DNA from: a virus
Length of the DNA stretch: 47,109 nt
Virus record (IMG/VR): IMGVR_UViG_3300021371_000029
Coordinates: 1 to 47,109 of that record
Reading direction: 5' to 3' (one strand)
Shown: positions 30,696 through 37,113 of the stretch, piece by piece
Position numbering within the stretch: the first letter of the stretch is position 1
Layout of the letters: every line of letters starts with the position of its first letter
The notes under the pieces: generated by a model
What the model was told of the DNA's origin: nothing
Seen by the model: the letters and a program-made list of their open reading frames with translations, nothing else
The model's database searches: none
Made by a program: the position numbers and the translations under genes

Positions 30696-30986
30696 TTATC
30701 GTCTCATTGACGCTGCATCAACAGCTGCTTGAGGGTTATCACGACGAATAGGCATAAGATTAGACTTATGAGTAGTTACAATACCTGCAATTTCATTGCC
30801 TGTATATTTAACCGCACTCCGTGCAGTACCATTTTCAGGTACAGCATTAGAGCTAATAACTTGACTACGATTTTCACGGTAGTTTGGAATAGAATGAACA
30901 CTGCGTTTTCCACCGGTGCCACGAACACCAAGACGAGAAAGATATTGTTCATGCTCTGCTCGAGCTTTAGCTAATCTACGATTCAT
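30696..30986 (-). CDS. Conserved marine-phage protein (THKSNLMPI type)
   Basis: 96 residues. 'AKARAEHEQYLSRLGVRG', a low-complexity middle, then 'VKYTGNEIAGIVTTHKSNLMPIRR' and 'AVDAASMRR'. The 'YTG...GI.T.HKSN' and terminal 'MRR' are, from memory, features of a small protein shared by many marine T4-like phages. Function unknown. Abuts the GIY-YIG gene (TAA then ATG). Confidence 0.65.
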   Translation of the reverse strand: MNRRLAKARAEHEQYLSRLGVRGTGGKRSVHSIPNYRENRSQVISSNAVPENGTARSAVKYTGNEIAGIVTTHKSNLMPIRRDNPQAAVDAASMRR

Positions 30987-31213
30987 TGGTCTGCAAACCT
31001 TCCCATTGTTGTTTTAAATTCTTGTGCATGATGCTGCAGCTCAAAGTGAAAGCTATGTTCATACACATCTGTCCATGTGGTAACACTCCACTGATGTCGT
31101 TCACAAACACGACTGCAAAATGTTTTACCTCGATCTACTAAGTCACTATGTAATCTTACCACATATCCAGGCTTCCAAGCAAGCTTATATTCAAATTGTT
31201 CTTGAGGAGTCAT
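30983..31213 (-). CDS. Conserved small phage protein (MTPQEQFEYKLAW type)
   Basis: 76 residues, 'MTPQEQFEYKLAWKPGYVVRLHSDL' and 'CERHQWSVTTWTDVYEHSFHFE'. The 'HQW...TDVYE..F.FE' string is a conserved motif in T4-like phage hypothetical proteins (from memory). Coupled by ATGA at both ends. Confidence 0.65.
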   Translation of the reverse strand: MTPQEQFEYKLAWKPGYVVRLHSDLVDRGKTFCSRVCERHQWSVTTWTDVYEHSFHFELQHHAQEFKTTMGRFADQ

Positions 31214-31509
31214 GCAGTTTTATCACTAAAAGTGTCTCTCCAATTACGAATATGCGCAATCTTTTGTTCACGAGGCCAACCAGCTAGATAGTCATTTTCT
31301 TTGTCAAACAGCTTAAGCAGTTCATCTTCTGAGATAGTAGCTGTATCAATAATAACCTCACCTAAATCTTCTTGACTAAACTCATTAAGTTCTGCACAAG
31401 TTACTGAATCTTTAATCCAAATTTCTGGGTCACAAGTAGCTACTTCTGTAGGCACTACATATTTAATTCTAAACTGTTGAATAGCCGTGCAAATAGTATA
31501 TTCACTCAT
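31210..31509 (-). CDS. Small phage protein, unknown
   Basis: 99 residues: 'FRIKYVVPTEVATCDPEIWIKDSVTCAELNEFSQEDLGEVIIDT' and 'LKLFDKENDYLAGWPREQKIAHIRNW'. The 'F.I.YVVP.E....P..W..D...' opening recurs in T4-like phages. Role unknown. ATGA overlaps at both ends. Confidence 0.6.
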   Translation of the reverse strand: MSEYTICTAIQQFRIKYVVPTEVATCDPEIWIKDSVTCAELNEFSQEDLGEVIIDTATISEDELLKLFDKENDYLAGWPREQKIAHIRNWRDTFSDKTA

Positions 31510-31655
31510 TTATACATCTTTCTATATTTACAATATTTAATCCAAAACTCATATATACCATAGCTTAGTAGTGGTCCAATAAACGGTACAAAAAACGTGT
31601 TTAATATGAACCATGCATAAACAATAGCTAGTGCTATGTCTATATAAGTTATCAT
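31506..31655 (-). CDS. 49-residue membrane protein
   Basis: MITYIDIALAIVYAWFILNT then FFVPFIGPLLSYGIYEFWIK and YCKYRKMYK. One or two hydrophobic spans and a basic cytoplasmic end. Coupled by ATGA at both its start and stop. Confidence 0.65.
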   Translation of the reverse strand: MITYIDIALAIVYAWFILNTFFVPFIGPLLSYGIYEFWIKYCKYRKMYK

Positions 31656-31786
31656 TCGTCAGATAGATCTGTGTTAGTAAATCTAATCAACAGAGTTCCA
31701 TCAGCAAAATCTTCTGCTACTTCCCAATCTACAATTCCTTGGTCTATAACAGTATCTAACCACTTAAAAAATTCTTCTCTAGTCAT
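31652..31786 (-). CDS. 44-residue acidic protein
   Basis: MTREEFFKWLDTVIDQGIVD then WEVAEDFADGTLLIRFTNTD and LSDE. A helix followed by two strands. Starts in an 8-base ATGACTAG overlap with the upstream gene and ends in ATGA. Confidence 0.6.
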   Translation of the reverse strand: MTREEFFKWLDTVIDQGIVDWEVAEDFADGTLLIRFTNTDLSDE

Positions 31787-31976
31787 TATAGTTTGCCTTT
31801 ACTACATAAGAAGAATCAGTATTAACTGCTTTACCCTTTTTCATTTCTGCTACTTCAAGAGCGTGCATAAAAGACTCGTTCTTCATCAACTGGTCAATAA
31901 CTTTTTCCCATTCTTGAATTCTACCTTCAAGATACTGCACACGACGATCTAAAAAATTTAATTGATAATCACTCAT
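31779..31976 (-). CDS. Small coiled-coil protein
   Basis: 65 residues, MSDYQLNFLDRRVQYLEGRI then 'QEWEKVIDQLMKNESFMHAL'. The start is fixed by AAGGAG six bases upstream; a longer frame upstream lacks an SD. Coiled coil, function unknown. Confidence 0.65.
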   Translation of the reverse strand: MSDYQLNFLDRRVQYLEGRIQEWEKVIDQLMKNESFMHALEVAEMKKGKAVNTDSSYVVKANYND

Positions 31977-31986
31977 TATACTCTCC

Positions 31987-32361
31987 TTATGTCCAAAGAT
32001 GTTCAAAATACATGCCAAATAGCAAAAATCCGGCAGAAACTTTAGCTTGTGTACGTTCCATGCACTTTTTACAAGCTTCGCTTGAATGGTTATTCACACA
32101 AGAATCTAAACAAACGTCTAACACATCAGTATTATTAGTTTTGAATTCAAAGCTATAAATCATAGAGTCTAACATATTATCCCACTTTTCTTTATCAAGA
32201 GGTTCAGGATATCCATGATTACGTTCTTTAAATTTACGAAGTAGAGGGACTATAATATGAGACAGCGTTATGTCTACATTCCAAGTATCCCAATCCTCAA
32301 CCTGCACATCTACATTTTGAGTTCCAGAATTTGAATTAGGTTTTTCAATTGATACTTTCAT
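31987..32361 (-). CDS. Conserved phage protein (DTWNVDITLSHIIVPLL...LFGMYFEHLW type)
   Basis: 124 residues. 'DTWNVDITLSHIIVPLLRKFKERNHGYPE', 'KWDNMLDSMIYSFE' and 'GFLLFGMYFEHLW' match, from memory, a large conserved family in T4-like and other phages (DTWSMD...KHG...WD..LDEMI.AFE...GF.LFGKYYE.LW). This member is short. It has a CKKC motif. AAGGGG precedes the ATG. Function unknown. Confidence 0.75.
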   Translation of the reverse strand: MKVSIEKPNSNSGTQNVDVQVEDWDTWNVDITLSHIIVPLLRKFKERNHGYPEPLDKEKWDNMLDSMIYSFEFKTNNTDVLDVCLDSCVNNHSSEACKKCMERTQAKVSAGFLLFGMYFEHLWT

Positions 32362-32371
32362 GTTAGCCCCT

Positions 32372-32770
32372 TTATGTTTTGTAATAGTTGTTTAACTGCT
32401 TTTCAAAACTAATATCATTAGCTGCTAGTTCTAGTATTTTAGCTATACGTTCAGAGTGCTGATCGTTTAGTGACCCATTTCTAAAGCAATTAGCCCAGTG
32501 AAGTAATGACGAGCTTAAACTAAGATCATCTTTGTTTTCTAAGTCAAGCTGCTTAATAAGAGCTTTCTTAGCGTCTAAGTATGAAGTATAAGAGCTACAA
32601 TCATTAACATATCCATGCACATCAATATGCCATCCTGAACACCATCTACCGTACTTATAGATAGATTTAACTACATCATCATCTTCGTCTAAAATTTCTA
32701 ATAGTAACCATCCGTTACTAAGATTTGTGATAGTAACAAAGTCATCTGCATGTGCATAGCTATTAGTCAT
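32372..32770 (-). CDS. Phage protein, unknown
   Basis: 132 residues. The ATG at 32770 (MTNSYAHADDF) has GGAG six bases upstream and is preferred over an upstream GTG. The sequence has 'NGWLLLEILDEDDDVVKSIYKYGRWCSGWHIDVHGYV' then helices. Coupled to the membrane peptide upstream by an 8-base ATGACTAA overlap. Confidence 0.6.
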   Translation of the reverse strand: MTNSYAHADDFVTITNLSNGWLLLEILDEDDDVVKSIYKYGRWCSGWHIDVHGYVNDCSSYTSYLDAKKALIKQLDLENKDDLSLSSSLLHWANCFRNGSLNDQHSERIAKILELAANDISFEKQLNNYYKT

Positions 32771-32927
32771 GAGAAACTCCAACACAAGGAACTAAAATAC
32801 TCATCTTACAGTATTTAGGATAGTCTTCATAAGTCATAACAATAGCTAACGGAAGAACTGCAATAATAGCAGCTACAATAGCAGAAGCCCATATAGCTCC
32901 TTTAATATTACCTCTAGTATTTGACAA
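32763..32927 (-). CDS. 54-residue membrane protein, TTG start
   Basis: (TTG)SNTRGNIKGAIWASAI then VAAIIAVLPLAIVMTYEDYP and KYCKMSILVPCVGVSHD. One transmembrane span. The TTG has AAGGAG six bases upstream, inside the end of the preceding gene, and no ATG would keep this length. Confidence 0.6.
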   Translation of the reverse strand: MSNTRGNIKGAIWASAIVAAIIAVLPLAIVMTYEDYPKYCKMSILVPCVGVSHD

Positions 32928-32928
32928 G

Positions 32929-33219
32929 TTATGCTCCTTCTTTTAACATTAACAATTCTAGTTTCTTCATAATAACAGAAACTTGGCTTTTATCCAAACA
33001 AGGAATTACATCATCACACCACTCTTCTTCATAATCTTTATGAATTCCAGGTAATATTACGAACTTACCAAGCTGATCTAAAATTGCTACCTCATATAGC
33101 ATCTTTCCTGGTTCTAGTATTACACTAAGCTCATACTTACCATAAGTTTTATGAGCCTGCATAAGCGGCAAATCTTTAGACAACCATGTTCGTTTAAAAA
33201 ATTTTAACTGCTCAAACAT
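32929..33219 (-). CDS. Small phage protein, unknown
   Basis: 96 residues, MFEQLKFFKRTWLSKDLPLM then 'YGKYELSVILEPGKMLYEVAILD' (beta hairpin) and a helical C-terminus. Starts in a TAATG overlap. No family recognised. Confidence 0.6.
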   Translation of the reverse strand: MFEQLKFFKRTWLSKDLPLMQAHKTYGKYELSVILEPGKMLYEVAILDQLGKFVILPGIHKDYEEEWCDDVIPCLDKSQVSVIMKKLELLMLKEGA

Positions 33220-33380
33220 TAGTCTTCCTTTATAATAAAGTTTACTTTTGCTATACCATTTTTACATTTTTTGACATGATAATCAAGGTTATGAAAGTTA
33301 AACAAAGTTTTTAACTCTTTAATAGTTAAGTCTTTTTTAGCTTCCCAGTTCATAGATTGTAGATATTGGTCTTCATCCAT
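33219..33380 (-). CDS. 53-residue protein, unknown
   Basis: MDEDQYLQSMNWEAKKDLTI then KELKTLFNFHNLDYHVKKCK and NGIAKVNFIIKED. Small alpha/beta fold. Adjacent to the upstream stop and TAATG-coupled downstream. Confidence 0.6.
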   Translation of the reverse strand: MDEDQYLQSMNWEAKKDLTIKELKTLFNFHNLDYHVKKCKNGIAKVNFIIKED

Positions 33381-33569
33381 TTATACTTCCTCACCTTTTG
33401 ATTTTATACAAATAGCTTGCTGACCTAAAGGAAAATGCCCACTTATACCACTAAGTTCTTGTCCTAGTGCTTCTCTAGCAAAAAAACAATCGTACATAGA
33501 AGAATAGCTTTCATATTTTACTACAAAAGGTTCAGAGCTATAAAGATAAATAAATACTAGTGTCCACAT
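33381..33569 (-). CDS. Small protein with N-terminal hydrophobic segment
   Basis: 62 residues. 'MWTLVFIYLYSSEPFVV' may be a signal peptide or anchor, then 'YDCFFAREALGQEL' and 'GQQAICIKSKGEEV' with two cysteines. A small secreted or membrane protein is likely. Confidence 0.55.
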   Translation of the reverse strand: MWTLVFIYLYSSEPFVVKYESYSSMYDCFFAREALGQELSGISGHFPLGQQAICIKSKGEEV

Positions 33570-33570
33570 A

Positions 33571-33735
33571 TCAAAGTTTCTCTACTTTTCCAACATAAGC
33601 ATTTGTATATTTAGCTCTAACTTCTTGAGCAGCTTCTACTTGTGCTGCTGCGAACCCATCAGCTGTAAGAATAAAAGAGTCAATATGCTTAGACTCTGAG
33701 CCCTTACTATAAACGTGTACTGTAAACATACTCAT
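33571..33735 (-). CDS. 54-residue alpha/beta protein
   Basis: MSMFTVHVYSKGSESKHIDS then FILTADGFAAAQVEAAQEVR and AKYTNAYVGKVEKL. The ATG at 33735 overlaps the Api92-like stop (ATGA); a longer upstream frame has no SD. A strand, helix, strand layout. Confidence 0.6.
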   Translation of the reverse strand: MSMFTVHVYSKGSESKHIDSFILTADGFAAAQVEAAQEVRAKYTNAYVGKVEKL

Positions 33736-34226
33736 TGTTCTTGACTTTCTTCCCAATCTTTAATTGCATCTGATATACCAAATATATCATCTAAATCTTC
33801 TGGTATAACGTCTTCAATAGTTTTACTAGTAGCCTCTGAAAACTCATAACACTCATCTTCATCTTCTGAGGTCCATTTACCTACAAAAGCTAATCCAGGC
33901 TCATAATAGTAAAGCTTAGCATAAGTAGCTTGATTATTATTACAAAAAGTATTTAGAGCTGCTATAGGAGGAGACCATGCACTATTAAATGAACCTTCGA
34001 TAGAACACATACCATCGCCTTCTAGTTTAAAATCTAAGCCTGAAGCATCTACATCCCATTTAGTTCCCCACTCTTCTACCGCAGTTCCATAGTCCCACTC
34101 CCCAATAGGTACTAGATTTTCTAGAAAACCTACTTCATCGTCGCTATCAATAATAGATTCAAAAATAGGAACCAAGGTTTGTAGAGGGCCTTTAATATAA
34201 ATTACGTTTTCACACCAGTTAGGCAT
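33732..34226 (-). CDS. Api92/YubB-like protein
   Basis: 164 residues, starting at MPNWCEN, with AAAGGA six bases upstream. 'MPNWCENVIYIKG', 'FLENLVPI', 'WGTKWDV', 'FNSAWSPPIAAL' and 'YYYEPGLAFVGKW' match, in order, the ferredoxin-like family of plasmid YubB and phage Api92-type proteins. The family is common on mobile elements and has no settled function. An AT-rich TATAAATTATAATA lies just upstream. Confidence 0.75.
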   Translation of the reverse strand: MPNWCENVIYIKGPLQTLVPIFESIIDSDDEVGFLENLVPIGEWDYGTAVEEWGTKWDVDASGLDFKLEGDGMCSIEGSFNSAWSPPIAALNTFCNNNQATYAKLYYYEPGLAFVGKWTSEDEDECYEFSEATSKTIEDVIPEDLDDIFGISDAIKDWEESQEQ

Positions 34227-34267
34227 TACTTTTCCTTTCATTATTATAATTTATAATACCAAAAAAT

Positions 34268-34292
34268 AAAGCCGCTGTCTAGCGGCTTTTTA
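34268..34292. terminator. Bidirectional terminator
   Basis: Arms AAAGCCGCT and AGCGGCTTT, loop GTCT, flanked by A and T runs. The TAG of the zinc-finger gene lies in its loop on the minus strand. Confidence 0.75.
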
Positions 34293-34446
34293 AAGACTTT
34301 GGTGGTGACGCTTCTGTTACATTGCTTCTATTTTTCATAGAACCACAGTTTTCACACAAATAAATAGTAACGGTAAAGCTGTACTTTTTAACTTTTATAA
34401 GCTGTTCTTCTTTTATTATACTACAACTATTACAGCAAGTTAGCAT
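34279..34446 (-). CDS. 55-residue zinc-finger-like protein
   Basis: MLTCCNSCSIIKEEQLIKVK then KYSFTVTIYLCENCGSMKNR and SNVTEASPPKSLKSR. 'CCNSC...CENC' gives two zinc-binding pairs around a strand, a zinc-ribbon layout. TAATG overlap with the upstream gene. The stop codon is inside the terminator hairpin. Function unknown. Confidence 0.65.
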   Translation of the reverse strand: MLTCCNSCSIIKEEQLIKVKKYSFTVTIYLCENCGSMKNRSNVTEASPPKSLKSR

Positions 34447-34640
34447 TAGCTTAACTTAGTTTTCCAATAAGCATCAATTACTTCTTTACCTACAGATAAA
34501 GTAGAGCCTGCGGGAAGAGAAAGAAACCACTTATAAACATCGTGTAATACTTCTTCTTCAAAAACAGATTTAACACTGTTAGGAAAAACTTTACAGTGTT
34601 CTTCCCGAATAAAACTAATATCACGATAAGAACGGTTCAT
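34446..34640 (-). CDS. Small phage protein, unknown
   Basis: 64 residues, MNRSYRDISFIREEHCKVFP then 'SVFEEEVLHDVYKWFLSLPAGSTLSVGKEV'. Two adjacent ATG codons; the second has GGAG six bases away. Overlaps its neighbour by 20 bases. 'YKWFLSLPAGSTLSVG' may be a winged-helix-like turn. Confidence 0.55.
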   Translation of the reverse strand: MNRSYRDISFIREEHCKVFPNSVKSVFEEEVLHDVYKWFLSLPAGSTLSVGKEVIDAYWKTKLS

Positions 34641-34791
34641 CATAAGCTCCTCTAATATCTTCTATCATTTCAGATTCTAGCTGTTCTAGCTTGAATAGTA
34701 GCTTTTTACGCTGCAGCCTAGCTTCTGCTACGGGGTTATCTGCGCGTAAAATGTCTTCTAAAATTTCTACCATATGTAGCATATCATTCAT
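34621..34791 (-). CDS. Small coiled-coil protein
   Basis: 56 residues, MNDMLHMVEILEDILRADNP then 'RLQRKKLLFKLEQLESEMIED', a coiled coil. The ATG overlaps the stop of the 17-residue leader as TAATG, which fixes the start. First full gene of the leftward small-gene string. Confidence 0.6.
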   Translation of the reverse strand: MNDMLHMVEILEDILRADNPVAEARLQRKKLLFKLEQLESEMIEDIRGAYDEPFLS

Positions 34792-34844
34792 TATATAACA
34801 CCTATCCAATGAGTACAGTCGTCAAAAGGATCATTATCAAACAT
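34791..34844 (-). CDS. 17-residue leader peptide
   Basis: MFDNDPFDDCTHWIGVI. AGGAGG lies seven bases before the ATG, the best SD of the region, and the TAA overlaps the next ATG (TAATG). Translation of this short frame would deliver ribosomes to the operon's first gene. Confidence 0.5.
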   Translation of the reverse strand: MFDNDPFDDCTHWIGVI

Positions 34845-34865
34845 ATAAGTACCTCCTATAATTAG

Positions 34866-34894
34866 ATTATAGAGTATCATAACATAAAAATGGG
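34866..34894 (-). promoter_or_regulatory. Promoter of the leftward small-gene string
   Basis: A perfect TATAAT on the minus strand at 34866-34871 lies about 20 bases before the leader. A TTTACC lies upstream, but at a long spacing (about 23 bases), so the -35 is uncertain. Confidence 0.45.
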
Positions 34895-34933
34895 TAAACA
34901 CCTAATGATTAATTAGAGCAAAAAAATGCAATA

Positions 34934-35947
34934 CTAGTTTTTATTTAAAGAAAATTCTATCATCTCATTAACTAGTTCTTTAAAAGTAGTCTTAGGAGTC
35001 CAACCTAGAATTTTTTCTGCTTTTTTGGCACTGCCTAGTAATAAATCTACCTCTGCGGGCCTGTAAAACTCTGGAGATACATGAACTCGAGGAGTTCCAT
35101 CTTCACTGTACCCTATCTCTCTAAGTCCTTCACCTTCCCAATAAAGCGGCATATTAATTTTTTCAAATGCTATCTCTACTAAATCTCTAACAGAATGTAG
35201 TTTTCCAGTAGCTAGCACATAATCGTCTGAACTTTCTTGTTGAGTCATTAGCCACATGCCTTCTACAAAGTCTCTAGCATGACCCCAATCTCTTTGAGCA
35301 TCTAAATTGCCTAAAGAAATAGAGCTTTGCTTTTGTTTATGAATATTTGCTACGCCAGAAATAATTTTTTGAGTAACAAACTCAATACCCCTCCAAGGAG
35401 ATTCGTGATTAAATAAAATACCATTAGAAGCATGCATACCATAACTTTCTCTGTAGTTACGCACTATCCAGTAAGAATATAACTTAGCACAACCATATGG
35501 AGATCTAGGATAGAAAGGAGTAGTTTCGGTTTGAGGAGTTTCTTGTACTTTACCATACAGCTCAGAAGTAGATGCTTGATAAAACTTAGTATGATTTATA
35601 AGACCTAAAGTTCTTATACACTCTAAAAGCCTAACTGTACCTAAAGCATCTACATCTGCCGTATACTCAGGTATATCAAAACTAACTCTAACTTGAGATT
35701 GTGCTCCTAGATTATACACTTCGTCAAACTTATGTGCTACAAATAGCTTCATTAAACAACCAGTATCGGTTAAATCTCCATAGTGCAAATAAAAATTATC
35801 AGCACCTAATAGATGCTGAATTCGCTCTACATAATCTGCAGCTGTACGCCTTTTAATACTATGTACTTCATAGCCTTTAGATAGTAGTAACTCTGCTAAG
35901 TATCCTCCATCTTGACCTGTTACACCGGTAATAAGTGCTTTTTTCAT
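34934..35947 (-). CDS. gmd: GDP-mannose 4,6-dehydratase
   Basis: 337 residues, near the family's usual length. Short-chain dehydrogenase of the extended type: NAD(P)-binding '[12 protein letters not shown]' (8-19), 'SIKRRT', 'DLTD', '[12 protein letters not shown]', the Ser/Thr-Tyr-Lys set in 'ASTSELYGK' and '[10 protein letters not shown]', 'LFNHESP', '[14 protein letters not shown]' and '[12 protein letters not shown]'. It turns GDP-mannose into GDP-4-keto-6-deoxymannose, precursor of fucose or perosamine. In marine phages it is an auxiliary metabolic gene, thought to alter host surface sugars or glycan supply. The SD is weak (AGAAAGAA). Confidence 0.9.
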   Translation of the reverse strand: MKKALITGVTGQDGGYLAELLLSKGYEVHSIKRRTAADYVERIQHLLGADNFYLHYGDLTDTGCLMKLFVAHKFDEVYNLGAQSQVRVSFDIPEYTADVDALGTVRLLECIRTLGLINHTKFYQASTSELYGKVQETPQTETTPFYPRSPYGCAKLYSYWIVRNYRESYGMHASNGILFNHESPWRGIEFVTQKIISGVANIHKQKQSSISLGNLDAQRDWGHARDFVEGMWLMTQQESSDDYVLATGKLHSVRDLVEIAFEKINMPLYWEGEGLREIGYSEDGTPRVHVSPEFYRPAEVDLLLGSAKKAEKILGWTPKTTFKELVNEMIEFSLNKN

Positions 35948-35964
35948 TTTAAATTCTTTCTAAA

Positions 35965-36264
35965 TTAAGTTCTAGTAGCTAACCAGCCGTCAACCATATC
36001 AGTAACGTCTGAGTCTGATAAGTCAGCACCTTGTTCATTTTTTATAGGGTAACGAGAATGAATATCTAATACTCTTGCTACTAACTCAGAATTAGTATGA
36101 GAAGTTACAGTATCAGGAATATGATATTTTCTTGCTGATTCATCAGGAGACCAACCTATTAAAGTGTGATCATCAGGATCAAGCCAATAGCCGCCATCTT
36201 CTACCCATTCGGGAGCTATTAGTCCTGAGTTTGTTTTATGTAGTTTATATTCAATAATAGCCAT
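35965..36264 (-). CDS. Conserved marine-phage protein (MAIIEYKLHKTxxG type)
   Basis: 99 residues. 'MAIIEYKLHKTNSGLIAPEWVEDGGYWLDPDDHTLIGW' then 'PDTVTSHTNSELVARVLDIHSRYP'. The opening is typical, from memory, of small proteins beside tail-fibre genes in marine T4-like phages. Might be a fibre accessory or chaperone, based on position only. Confidence 0.65.
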   Translation of the reverse strand: MAIIEYKLHKTNSGLIAPEWVEDGGYWLDPDDHTLIGWSPDESARKYHIPDTVTSHTNSELVARVLDIHSRYPIKNEQGADLSDSDVTDMVDGWLATRT

Positions 36265-36265
36265 C

Positions 36266-37084
36266 TTATTGTTCCTTTGGTTTTTCTAACCTCATCATAT
36301 AGTCTGTATTTAAGAAATCTGATTTTCCAAAAATTCGTTCAGAAGTAGCATCAGCACTTTTATAGTATTTATCTGCCATCTCATCTAAAAAATCTTCTAA
36401 GTCGTTTGAATGTAAAAATTGTTTATTAGCTATACGTTCTGCACTATATTTAATATAACCGCTTACTTCTGTAAGTGCTACTTGGGGGTGTATACCGTAT
36501 TGCTGCATATACTCAATAGTAGCTGTGTTAGCTCTAGAACCATCCATTAGATTACGATACATTAGCTCAAAACCCCTACGAACATGATGACGTTTTTCTT
36601 CACGCTCAAAAGCTTCTTCATCCCACTCATCTATTTCAAATTTTTCTTTAATATTTTCATAAGAATCAATAAGGGTTGCAATATCTTTTACAGACCCATT
36701 AATTTTATTTTCTAAAGCTACTAAAGAATGACGCCTATTTCTAAGTTTAGCTTCAGCTACAATATCATTTTCTGAGTGACCTTCAAGTTCCATAATTGCT
36801 ACACGGACTTCTGCATGAGATACCTGAGCTTCAGATAAGGCCATTTTACGTTTCTCAACTTCTGCAGTTACTTGACGTAGCATTCTATACGGAGAATGTC
36901 CATTAAGCATTGTAAGGGTCATCATATTTAAAGTTGTTTGAGAATTATTTCTATCAAACGCTCTAGAAGCTTGTTCAATCATTGGTAGTTTTTCAGCTAC
37001 CCTAGCAGCTGCTACTTGATTAATATTGTCGCTAGCCTCTGCTGGAAGAGAGAACGCAAGCGGTTTAGTTACTATATTATTCAT
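36266..37084 (-). CDS. Helical phage protein, unknown
   Basis: 272 residues, almost all helical. 'RMLRQVTAEVEKRKMALSEAQVSHAEVRVAIMELEG' and 'VKDIATLIDSYENIKEKFEIDEWDEEAFEREEKRHHVRRGFELMYRN'. Then 'EYMQQYGIHPQVALTEVSGYI' and 'FLDEMADKYYKSAD'. Similar proteins occur next to fibres in marine myoviruses. A scaffold or internal virion protein is possible. No catalytic motif. Confidence 0.55.
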   Translation of the reverse strand: MNNIVTKPLAFSLPAEASDNINQVAAARVAEKLPMIEQASRAFDRNNSQTTLNMMTLTMLNGHSPYRMLRQVTAEVEKRKMALSEAQVSHAEVRVAIMELEGHSENDIVAEAKLRNRRHSLVALENKINGSVKDIATLIDSYENIKEKFEIDEWDEEAFEREEKRHHVRRGFELMYRNLMDGSRANTATIEYMQQYGIHPQVALTEVSGYIKYSAERIANKQFLHSNDLEDFLDEMADKYYKSADATSERIFGKSDFLNTDYMMRLEKPKEQ

Positions 37085-37113
37085 ATTATTTACCTAACTA
37101 TAATTAATTTGTA

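Noticed and set aside
34230-34260. T4-type late promoter (TATAAATA) before the Api92-like gene
   Set aside because: The sequence is TATAAATTA, not exact, in an AT-rich gap; not enough to call.
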